This document shows positions 44,989-55,543 of a stretch of 64,000 bases of DNA, one piece after another. The DNA lies in NCBI RefSeq assembly GCF_028009165.1, contig NC_079246.1, forward strand, positions 1,736,001-1,800,000, read 5' to 3'. Source of the stretch: Akanthomyces muscarius (lineage: Eukaryota; Ascomycota; Sordariomycetes; Hypocreales; Cordycipitaceae). The translations under genes and the position numbers were made by a program. Position 1 is the stretch's first letter. Each line of letters starts with the position of its first letter. Below the pieces are notes generated by a model. The model ran no database searches. It was not told where the DNA came from and saw only the letters and a list, made by a program, of their open reading frames with translations.

Positions 44989-47948
44989 ATGCCACCCTCA
45001 ACGATGGTATGTCGTGCTTCCTCACGTTACGTCCGGCGCGACTACCATACGACGCTGCTATTGCTTCTTCGGCAGAATCCTCAGCCTTGGGAACCCTCCT
45101 GCACCCTTCGCTGGACACGCTGCAAAGCCTTTACTAACGATATCTCCAGAGCCAAGGGCCGCAGTCCAGATTGGGCGACGGCTTCAACGTCAAACGCGGT
45201 CATGCGACCCAGCTCTCGATATCCGATCCCAGCCATCATGTCACCGAAGCGATTGGAACCCTATACGGCGATGAGGATGACTCTCCCCACTCTCCCCAGG
45301 AGAGTGGCCGGCCGCTTAGTTACGTTAACGACGGGTATCAAGAACAGATAGGGCCGCACAACTCTCGCTTCGGCTCCCACGCCAGCAACGACAGACAGCC
45401 GCTCAAACGCTCCGTTACCGATTACCCAAATGCCTCACAAACTTCGCATCACGACCAAGGGCTGAAGAAGTCGCAAACACTGCATCTGCCCAACTCTATG
45501 CACCGATCGAGCTCTCTTGAAAAGGGCCACCGTGGGCAGCCTCCGTCTGTGCCCTCCTCGCCGGTATCCCTCAGAGATGTCCAAGCAGACGCTTCCGGCT
45601 CGCAATTTCCCCTCACGAATATTGACAACCCAAATGATATCGCCCAAGAACTCAGCAATCTGCAGGCCCTGCGTCGTCTATCCATGGATGTTGGCAACCG
45701 AGTTGATCCGGATATGCCCATGACGCTGTCCTCAATACCTTCGATAGCACCAACCGGAAATGACGACGAGGATGACCCATCAAGACTACTCTGGGTGCCG
45801 GCCAGAGTTCACCCAGAGCTAGCCCCGTCAGAATTCAAATCGTTCCTAGAGAATCGAGTCAACTCAATCAGACGGCGCTCTGGCGACAGCCATCTGTCCA
45901 TAGATGGAGACGGGGAAAGCAGCGAATCGAGCTCTTTGCGACGCAGAAAGTCTATGCTTTCTCATCAAATAGATTCTAATGGCTCTGGAGTGGAAAGCTA
46001 TATGGACGGCGCTGAGCGGTTGGAACGACAAAGATCACGGCAGCGTGCCCAATCCCGCGAACTCAGTTTAGAGGAACTAGTGAATGACCCTGCCGGGGCT
46101 GTACAGAGGCTTTCGCAAGAAACACAGGCTCAATATGGCGACGCGCAAGACAATCGAGACGATATGCCAATTTTGCCTATGGCCCCTGGCATGGGCCTTC
46201 GTCGGTCAACGCGGACAACATATCGCAAAGGAGGTAGCCTTCGCACCAGCAATCGAGGAACTGCGTCTCGGCGCATCACAAGCCGCCAGCAGGAGAGCGA
46301 GAGTTTGCCGATGGCTAGCCCTCCTCTCCCAGATGCGCCGAGGGACCACGGCCTAGTGCGAGTTCAGTCAGAGCCGATTCATGAAAATTTCTCAAGACCA
46401 AACCGTGCTGTTCGCCGCCAGCACAAGTTCTCACAAGAGTCACCTGCTGCGCTCGCAGCGCTTGAAGGCACAGCACCCGGTTCTAGGACGTCCAACGATT
46501 CGAAGGATATTTACGGAGAAGAAACCATATCCGTTCGCAATCCGTCTTCGCCTCCAGCCATCTCCGTTACCGAACAACCAACTTCACCAACTTCACCAAC
46601 TTACGAAACAAATAAATCCGACTCTTTTCCTCAGAGATCCTCATCACAAAGAAACGCTCCCAGCGATGACGCTCAATCTGACGCTGTCCAGGAAGACGCT
46701 TTTCCGCGCAATAGTCGCGATGCGGGAGCCAACGATGGAAGCAAAACGTATGGAGCCCAGCATCAGCAACAGCAGGGCCCACACGCGCAGTCTCAGCAGC
46801 AGCAATCACAGCATGTGCAGTATCAACAGCACTCACCTCAGTATACACCAAAGTCACCGCCGCCTCACTCCCAAACCTTGAGTGAAGGTCTAGCCTCAAA
46901 CCCAAGCTTGCCGGGAGGCGGCAACACCAGGACCGATGCTTTGACCTTTATTCCTACACTTGGCCCAGATGAGCGCAAGAACGAAAAGAAGTCCAAGAAA
47001 GACAAAGATGACGACGCTTCTAGCTTCAAGTCAAGTGGCGCTTGGAAGTGGCTCAAAGGTGTGACTGATGATAAGAAGAAGGACGAGAGCAAAAAGTCAA
47101 AGGCCAAGGCACTTGCAGAAAAGGTCCAAGACAACGTTCGATTGGATGTGCTCCAAACCTCAATTGACAAGACTGCTTCCAAAGGACGTGAGAGTCTTGT
47201 CCTTGATCGTGACTCCTTTGATGGCAAGTTGCAAGAAGAAAGGAGAAAGGAGAGCATGAGAAAAAGTGACTCGAAGAGAGAAAAGGATGGGAACATTTTT
47301 ACATCGATCTTCGGCGGAGGCAAGAAGAAAGAGGAGAAGGAGAAGGAGAAGAGCACCAAGAAGAATTCTCTGCTACATGTGCCAGATGAGCCCATCTATA
47401 AGCCTTTACAGCCAGATGTCGACTACAACTGGACAAGATTTCCTCTGCTGGAGGAGCGTGCAATCTACCGGATGGCGCATATTAAGCTTGCTAATCCGCG
47501 CAGACCGCTACTTAGCCAAGTTCTCCTCAGTAACTTCATGTACAGCTACTTGGCCATTGTGCAGGCTATGCATCCACAGATGAACATTCCCGTCTCTCCA
47601 CAGCAAAAGCGTTTGGAGGAGGAAGCCAGACGCAAGCAACAAGAACAAGAATATCTCGCGCAGCAGGGCATGGGCGAGGGCGACCAGCAAGATATGGATC
47701 AATATAATTTCGAATATCATCGGGTACGTAATAGCGTGGCCACCGCCAAGTATGAAGCTAACGAAGTCAATGGATAGTCTACTATTCAGTACGCCGAGTC
47801 CGGTGGCGAAGGCTCGGTTGATTACGTCGACGATGCTCAAATATATGAAGATGACCATGGAGATAGCCAAGACAACGACTATGACTACGGAGAGTCCAAG
47901 TCATACGACAAAGGGGATAAGGATTATTATGAGTACCGCGAAAACTGA
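44989..47948 (+). CDS. ZDS1: Zds1/Zds2-family regulator of PP2A-Cdc55
   Basis: Regulator that in yeast binds Cdc55-PP2A and affects mitotic entry, polarity and mRNA export. Exons 44989-45006, 45150-47723 and 47790-47948 give 916 residues. The first exon is only six codons (MPPSTM) followed by GTATGT; a CTAAC branch and CTCCAG acceptor precede SQGPQSRLGDGFNVKRGH in phase 0. An N-terminal RLLWVPARVHPELAPSEFKSFLENR motif (Zds N-terminal type) and the C-terminal Zds_C domain at about 759-816 (YNWTRFPLLEERAIYRMAHIKLANPRRPLLSQVLLSNFMYSYL) identify the family. Between them the protein is Ser/Arg-rich with a Gln/His tract and Lys-rich segments. The last exon adds an acidic Tyr/Asp-rich tail (DYDYGESKSYDKGDKDYYEY). 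Confidence 0.92.
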
Positions 47949-48607
47949 AGGGCTAGTCGCCTGAGCCAAGCGGCTGTTTGACGCTCACATCTCTGTCAAA
48001 TGGCTGTGCTCTTGTCTAGGAGCAATTATCTGCAGCCGGAGACTTTTCCAGCACAAGAGCCAATACCAACACTTAGCGTGCGTCGGTCCTCTTTGCATAT
48101 GCTGGAGTTTCTTTTCTTTGTACATGTATCTTCTTTTCTTGGTCAATTCAGATCGGGGGTCATATATAAATTTTCGAGGCCTGGTCCTCCACCATTTGGG
48201 AATCTTCAGATTCGGCGCAAGTCATTGGGTGGGATGGATGTTCAGAACGTGTTTTCTTTTGTTCGATTCTAATATCTTTTTTTTACAAGCTGGAGCCAGG
48301 TCTTCATTTTGTGCCATCGTTTCTTTCTTGGTGCTGGTAAGAAGGTTAGAATGGGCAGGCATAGCGAATAGTGAACTTTGTGAAATATTCTTGAGTCGAT
48401 GGAACGATCAAACGTGGTACAGAAGGACTTGACATGCTCAAATGTGAACACAGTACATGTTTTAGCCAGATTTATTCGCAAGGCAAAGCATTGAACGTTG
48501 AGGCGGGATAGTTGTGTAGGCAGGGTGATGATTGTTGAACAAAAGGGCTTGCATTGTTGCAATTTCTAACACTGCAAAGAAAATGTACACTACAGAGCAG
48601 AGGAAGA
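47949..48607. other. convergent intergenic region
   Basis: A 659-nt gap between the stop codons of ZDS1 and NDUFS3. T-rich stretches around 48105-48300 fit polyadenylation and trailer sequence. No gene recognised. Confidence 0.45.
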
Positions 48608-49533
48608 CTATTTCTTGGGTTCCTCCTTCTTCTCCTCAGGCTTCGGCGTAGGAAGTTTGAAGGATTCAGGCTTGCGGTCATCTCCTTTGCCAACCTGCTC
48701 CCAAACACTGGAGCCACCCTCAAAGTTACGGAAGGCCTGCGTAAGCTCCAAAGGCTCCGTGACAATGCGCTTCTTTTCCTCATCATATCGAATCTCGGTG
48801 TAGCCAGTGAGAGGGAAATCCTTGCGAAGAGGGTGGCCTTCGAAACCGTAGTCGGTCATGATTCGGCGGAGATCGGGGTGGCCGGTAAAGTAGACGCCGT
48901 ACAGGTCGTAGACTTCGCGCTCGTACCAGTTGGCGCCGTCAAAGAGACCAGTGATACTAGGGACAGCCGAAGTCTCGTCGGCATAGGTCTTGACTCGGAT
49001 GCGAGAGTTGTGACGGACAGAAAGCAGGTTGTACACAACCTCGAAGCGCTTGTCGCGGGTGGGATAATCGGCGGCAGTAACGGTGCTGACCTGGGTGAAT
49101 TCGGCAGCGGTATTGTCTAGGAGGATTGTCAGCTAGGTTTTGACTTGACCTGCATGCAGCTATACGAACATTTGAGAAAAGTAAAGGTGGGAACAACGCC
49201 GGACGGGGAAATGTAGATGGTGAGCTCATCCTTCCAAACGGAGAACTGCTGGACGTATTTCGGGAGACAGCCCATCACCCAGGCGCCGTAGCGGTGCATG
49301 TTATCCGCCTTGCTCTGATACTTGTCGGCGGGGTTGACAATTGGGGCCTTGAGCTCGCCAATGTGGTCGCGCGGAGCCATTCTCATGTTTTGGACATCCT
49401 TCGGCATCGCGACCAGCTTTGGCGCAGTGGTCGAGAGGCTGCGGGTGATCGGGGCATTCCGGCTCTGGAGGGACTGCTTTCCTGACCTCAGAGTTGAAGC
49501 CAGCGAGCCGCTTCTGGTCATCTTCGTCGCCAT
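48608..49533 (-). CDS. NDUFS3: NADH:ubiquinone oxidoreductase 30-kDa subunit (NDUFS3)
   Basis: Core subunit of the complex I peripheral arm (NuoC type). Exons 49533-49170 and 49116-48608 give 290 residues. The 53-nt intron begins with the uncommon donor GTTCGT and ends CCTAG; this join alone yields [24 protein letters not shown], the conserved family sequence. A presequence ([17 protein letters not shown]) is followed by [29 protein letters not shown]. The 30-kDa signature [16 protein letters not shown] plus [30 protein letters not shown] is complete. The C-terminus has a Lys/Glu-rich tail ending in EEPKK. Confidence 0.96.
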
Positions 49534-49938
49534 GGCCGGTTTGGTACGCTGATGTGGCCAATTGACAAATAAATAGGTGGACTGGGTAGTTTGCGATGTT
49601 CGACGGCTTCGATGCTTGGTGTCGTTCAGGGCCTCACATTAACTGCTCGCTGTCCAAATCTCCGGGGATCTGCCGATCTTAGTAGATTACTTCCTAGCAC
49701 TGGAACAGTTCATGGTAACACATGTACCGCACTAATACTTTCCAATAGGTGGGTCGGCACTTGTATCACGTGATGATGCAAATGGGCCTAATCCTAGCCG
49801 GGTGTCGGGCGCTAGGAACTTTCTCGCCCGTCAGAACCTGAAGTGCTGGATTATTCACGTTCTCCTGTTCATTAGTAGCGCTACATCTTGACGCGTTGTT
49901 TCATTTATTAACCCCTCTCAACCCCTCACACATTCACC
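49534..49938. promoter_or_regulatory. divergent promoter region NDUFS3 / NOT4
   Basis: Only 405 nt between the two start codons. The NOT4 side is pyrimidine-rich (CCCCTCTCAACCCCTCACACATTCACC) immediately before the ATG. No other feature recognised. Confidence 0.5.
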
Positions 49939-52900
49939 ATGGCGCCGCAGGATTCATTCTTGGACGAAGAGGAAGATGTCTGGTATGTTTACGCCTGGCC
50001 GCGCTCCCAGGGAGCTATAAGGAGCTTGCCGCAAACTGACAGGCTCGCGCCACCCGCCCACTGTGACTGACTTTGCATCGCAGCCCCCTCTGCATCGAGG
50101 AGTTCGACTTGTCGGACAAGAACTTCCGACCATGCCCATGTGGCTATCAGGTGCGTTCTCAGAAATCGCTAATATACTCGTTGAGGAAGGAGCTAACAGC
50201 CGTCCCGCAGGTCTGTCAGTTCTGCTTCAACAATATCAAGAGCAACATGAACGGGTTATGCCCGGCGTGTCGAAGACCTTATGACGAGAAGACGATCGAG
50301 TGGAAAGTTGTTACACAAGAAGAGTATGTCTCACAAAATGCGTTTGAGTTCAGGATTCGCTGACAGTGTCCGTCGACAGAGTCGCCCAATTCCGCGCCAA
50401 TATTCAAAAGAACCAAAAGAAACGGGTGCAAGAACAACGGCAAAAAGAAGTTCAGAAGCGCGAGGCCGAGAAGGAGAATCGCAAGAACCTGGTCGGTGTA
50501 CGAGTCGTACAAAAGAATTTGGTCTACATCACCGGCTTGGCACCAACTGTACGCGAGGACGAACTACTTAAGACGCTACGAAAGCCCGAATTTTTCGGCC
50601 AATACGGGAATATCCAAAAGATCTCGATTAGCAATCGCAAAAGCCCCGACGGCCAGCATCATTCACTCGGCATATATGTCACCTTTGAAACTCCGGACGA
50701 GGCTATGCGTTGCATCCAAGCCGTTCACGGCTCTCATAACGGCGACCGGGTTTTGAAGGCGCAGCACGGTACGACTAAATACTGTTCCGCCTGGCTGAAG
50801 AACGAAAAGTGCAACAACCCGGGCTGTATGTTTTTGCATGAGCAGGGAGACGAAGAGGATAGCTATACGAGACAGGATCTGTCCTCCATGAACAGCATCC
50901 ACACCCAGCGTCCTCTACCTGGCGGTGGTAACTCTTCTCGAGCCGCCTCGCGACAAGTTTCCCATCCGACACCGCCACCTATGCCTGTGCCTGTCTCCGC
51001 CCCGGCACCTGTTGCACAGCCCATGGCTAGGTCGCTGAGCAAAGAAGAGTCGGAGACTGGTGACTCGTCTGCCCTTCCTTCGTCCGCGAACTGGGCCAGA
51101 CTGCCGGTGCGCAGTCGTAGGGGATCTTATGCCACGAGCGGTGCTGCTTCTAGCCCTGCTGCCTCAACGTCGGTTCCCGTTGCCGTGGAGAAGCCAGAGC
51201 GTGTGGAAGTCCCGGAACTTTCCACCTCGAAAGCGACATCCTCGAAACCAAAACCTGCAACGGCAGAGACTTCTCCGCGAAACCCGCCTCCTACTGCTCA
51301 AGCTGCTACGCCGCCTAGTGCAATCAAAGCACTTCTTGACATTCTTAACACGTGCACACTACCTAATTTTATAACACAGACTGGCGAAGACACCGGTCCT
51401 CCCATGTTCGACATCCGCGGGGGTGAGAAGCGAAAGGCCATGCGGGAAGACAAAGACTCGCGCACCGAAAATGAGGACCAGCTTGAAGTCTTGGAAGGCT
51501 CAGAAGATGGTGTTGAAGGTGGCGGCAGTCATGCCCTTGGTGGTGAGCCCGAAGGGAGAGACCGGGACGGCCACGGATTTGACCAACGACGCATTACTCC
51601 AATCCAAAGAGGCTCGGCCGACGGCATGTTTAGCCCGACGCTCGGTGGCTCAGCTTTTGGCGTGGCAACTGCAACCGCCACACCCAGATCCATGACACCT
51701 CAGCAGATTGGTCTCCGTTCTCAGGCTTCCTACACCGACCAGTATCCTCCCGGTATTGGTGGGCCAAGCAACTCATCTCAAGGCCAGGGACAGGGCCATA
51801 ACCGCCAGTCATCCCGATTCAACTTCGCCAACGATAGCGGCGCATCGACCACGAACGTCAAGCTAGCTGCCAACCCGCGCATCATGGCACAGCAGTCTTC
51901 TATGATGCCCGGCTCCTTCCAGTCACAGGGCAGCCAGTTCTACGCCTCATCGATGCCTGGCCCCCCCCCTGGCCTCAAGTCTACCGGAACGCCACCAAGC
52001 ATGTTTGCTCAAGGATTCGGCTCTTCGGGCTACAATGTCCCCAAGGATTCTTCAAACGACCTTCTTCAAAGCCTTATTGGACGAAACCGTGGAAATAACC
52101 AAAGCCACGAATCAGGAAAGCGTGAGTCTATCTTATCTTCTTTGTCCAGCCAGTACCCATCCTCCACCTCTACCCCAGCTCCTGCTTCCGGTCTCCTTGC
52201 ATCGCTCTATGGCAACCATCCTGGAGCTTTCCAAGACTTCGCCTCGAAGCAGAAGAAGAAGGGGAAGAAGCATAGACATGCTAACACTTCCTCCTCGGGG
52301 GGGAGTGGCTTAGTAGATCTTGCGGACCCGAGCATTCTCCAAGCTAGAATGCAGCACCAAACGCAGAGCAATGTCGGAGCCGGACAGGGGCTGTTTAACA
52401 GCCAGAATCAAGGTGGGTACAACAATCCCAACATGATGTACAATGCCGGTTATGGCCGTTGGTAGTTGATGCGATGTCATGGCCATGACTGTTTTTTCTT
52501 GCTATTCCTTTTCTTTTGCGCTTTTCCAGAGTCATCGTGGTGGCGTTTGTGTACTTTTTTATCACGGGGATAGCTTGAGAGCTGTTGCCCACGAGGCATG
52601 GGACATGCATCAAGCAGGCGTTTGCGAGATCATGGTTACTCAGGGCGAGAACCGAAAAGATTTGCAATATGGCATGGCGTCAGTTTCTTTCTTGTGCGAC
52701 ACGGCATCACTCAATGCTCCGTGCCTTCACACAGGAGTTTGTGTTTCTATATATATTATACGCTGGAGGGCCCGAAGCAGGCTGCAGGCGAGAATGGTCA
52801 TTTGGTTTCGGGGTCAAGTCAGGCAAGCCATCATCGTCCTCCACAGTTCCCCCATGTACGTTAACAGCTCGCCTGAACCCCTTGGGGTGTCGATGGACGA

Positions 52901-55176
52901 AATATAGCACCAATACCCCTTTATTTTTACGCTCTTTGAGTTCTTGTATACTGTGGAACGCGATGATGGGAGCCGTAGCGAGACTTCTACTCCTGTATCT
53001 AAAATTGGCATTTCGTAGCATCTGACATTTGCTGCGCACATCTCACACCGGCCATATATCATGGACTAACATTGCTCTGCTAGACGACGATTTGCCTTCT
53101 TTGGCGGATGCAATAAGCTCAGTCGATGCTCTTGTTGCGGACGACATAAACGACATAGAGGACCTGGCTACGTCACTCGATGGATACATTACAGCAACGC
53201 ATTCACACGGGCACCCCGAACCCATCTACAACCCTGTGTCTGATGGAGGAAGCATCGCACCTCATGGTCATCCTTCTCCGGAACCAAGCGTGAGGCGACC
53301 ACCTCCAGGATTGGAGCCAAGACCACCAGTCGTCTCCAAAGAGCCTCCGTCAACACCTGTTCCAGCTCCGATTGCTAAACCTGCCTTGATGCACAAGCTG
53401 CCAACTCTGGCTGACGAAGAATTCCCTGCTCTCGGTTCACCCAAGGTTACGAAGGGCGCCTCTAGTGTTCCTGCCGCTCCGAAACTGGCAATCCCCAATA
53501 CTGCTATTCAAGGGAAGCATGCTGCGGGCAAGAAACCAGAAACCATCGGTAGCCCACATGACAGCCGTCGCGGCTCCTTGAATGACAGTGAGCCAGCAGA
53601 GACTGCCAAGGCCGTCGCGGTGACACCCAGAACAGGACCAAAATCTATACGGGTCATGACGCCAGCCAAAATGGAGTCGCCTTCCATCATGTCGCCTATC
53701 GCATCGCGTATCATGTCCCTCGTTCAGCGGCCTGAGACACCTGCGAGCGAGACTGTTAGCGATAGTGCGTCCATTGTCTCGGCTTCCGTCTCAGCTTCCC
53801 GCGCTGGCTCGCCTCCACCCAGCCGAATTGGCAGTGCGGCGATCCGTCAGACCACAAAGAGCCAGCAACGCAAGCAGCGCAAGGATGCCCTGAAGCAAGA
53901 CACGAAGGCCATTGCCGAGGCGGCTGCAGCTGACGAGGCTGTTCACGCGCCTGTTCTTGGTCGCAAGAAGAAGCAGAAGAAAGAGAAGCCTGTTAAAGAG
54001 AAGCCTGTCAAGGAAAAGCATGCCTCAGCGCCTGCGCCAGAATCCGAAGTCTCTCAGAAGAGAGAGCCTAGAAGCACGGAGCCGGAAGTAGAGCCTGCCG
54101 AGAACAAGTCGCCCGTGAAGAGCAAGTCTGGGAAAGTTCTAGAGCAGACTGTGCTTGTGCCACCGCGACCGCAGCCTCCATCACCGACAGCACAAGATTC
54201 GGCTCCCGAGGATGATGAGCCTATCGCACCTCCTCAGGGTCCTTCGGTCGTATTTGAGGATATTTTTAGGAATCTCACTACTGCCATTGAGCAACTCAGC
54301 CTCCTCAAACCAGTTGCCCCGCTGAGTTCCATTGCTACTGGAAAGCAAAGCGCTGGCAGCAAGCCTGGCGCCTGCAAGGACAGCGGATGCAAGTGCGGCG
54401 AAATTCAGCCTGAGGACCTCGCGGTTCTCGAGTCTGGCAAGCCAGTCCGCAAGCAGTGCCGCGTGGACGGCAGCCGCATGCTCATCAGCCGCTATGGTGA
54501 CTGCGTCCGCAGACTGGCAGAGGACGAGGAGGATAAATTTTTGCAGCTGCAAGACGCGGTTGCGCAAACGGGCGACTCGGCGGGTTCTTTCACAGCGCCT
54601 CGACACCAGAAGAGCTCTGGCGCGTTTTCGATTGTCAAGGGCCGCGCCGTCCCCAACGGGCGACCCAACATCTTTCCCGTTGCCGCCAGGCCCGAGTCGC
54701 AGGACCCTTTTGGCAAGCTGCAACGCGACGAGGCCTTGAGCTACATCAACCAGTACGTGCTGCCACGCCTCAACCTGGGCGCCAGCGGTAAGGCCGCTGC
54801 CGCCGCGTCGGGCAGCCTAGCCCCCCTGCGCGATGCAGCCGCCGCCAGTCTCAATCAGCTCGCGCCGTACTTTTACGGACCGGAGGCGGCTGCCGGTGTC
54901 GGCATCTACAGCGCCGTCGACAGCGGCAGCGCGCGGCCCGTGCACGACTTTGGCGCGCCCCCGGGCCTGACGCTCGGCGGCAACGTCGACATGGTCAAGA
55001 ACGGCGGCGGCGGCGGTGGCGCCAGCAGCACCCAGCGCGGCGTGGGCACCATGGCGCTGATGAGCGTCGAGGAGGCCGAGGCCGCGCTGGCGGCGACGCG
55101 CAAGGACACGGACAAGCTGGAGAAGGGGCTGAATGCGGTGATTAAGAGAAACAAAAGACTTCTACTTGGCGATTAG
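49939..55176 (+). CDS. NOT4: CCR4-NOT complex E3 ubiquitin ligase subunit Not4 (short and long forms)
   Basis: RING ligase of the CCR4-NOT deadenylase complex, acting in translation quality control. Exons 49939-49982, 50084-50150, 50211-50323 and 50380 onward carry a C4C4 RING (VCPLCIEEF, RPCPCGYQVCQFC, GLCPACRRPY), a coiled basic helix, an RRM at about 120-195 (NLVYITGLAP, LGIYVTF) and a CCCH finger (CSAWLKNEKCNNPGCMFLHEQ). If exon 4 continues to 52465 the protein has 769 residues. If it is spliced at 52412 (AAG then GTGGGT) to 53084 (CTAAC branch, CTGCTAG acceptor), the frame stays open to 55176, giving 1449 residues, including RRPPPGLEP, DEEFPAL, GRKKKQKKEK, YINQYVLPRLNLG and the coiled-coil tail MSVEEAEAALAATRKDTDKLEKGLN. 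The long form matches the usual length of Not4 in related fungi. Confidence 0.93.
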
Positions 55177-55543
55177 AGGTTGTGAGTTGTGTATGTATGT
55201 GATGGTTTATATCGCGTGTTTGAGAACTGTACGGAATATTATGGTTGGATGTGGCGTTGAGCTCTGATACCCAATGCTGGCACGATACCAGCATTTCATT
55301 CTCCATGGCACAACGTTGCCGATGTAGCGTCGGCGATTTTTTCTGTACTTGACAACGATAGGTGTAGAGTACACTCCAAATAATAAGCAATGACAAATGT
55401 CAATAAGTGCGTGATATTTGATATTTCAAAGAAATGTAATTACATGAAACAGTACATTACAGAAAGTGATGACATTTGCCAACTAGTCCGCCAAATTTGA
55501 TATTTTAAAAACATGTAAAAACATGACAGAGTATACATCGCGA
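55177..55543. other. convergent intergenic region
   Basis: A 367-nt AT-rich gap between the stop codons of NOT4 and the potassium channel gene. No gene recognised. Confidence 0.5.

Noticed and set aside
53029..55176. Independent gene at 53.0-55.2 kb
   Set aside because: No ATG with proper context near its start, while a branch site and acceptor at 53083 match the NOT4 donor in phase and the sequence belongs to Not4, so it is treated as the NOT4 last exon.
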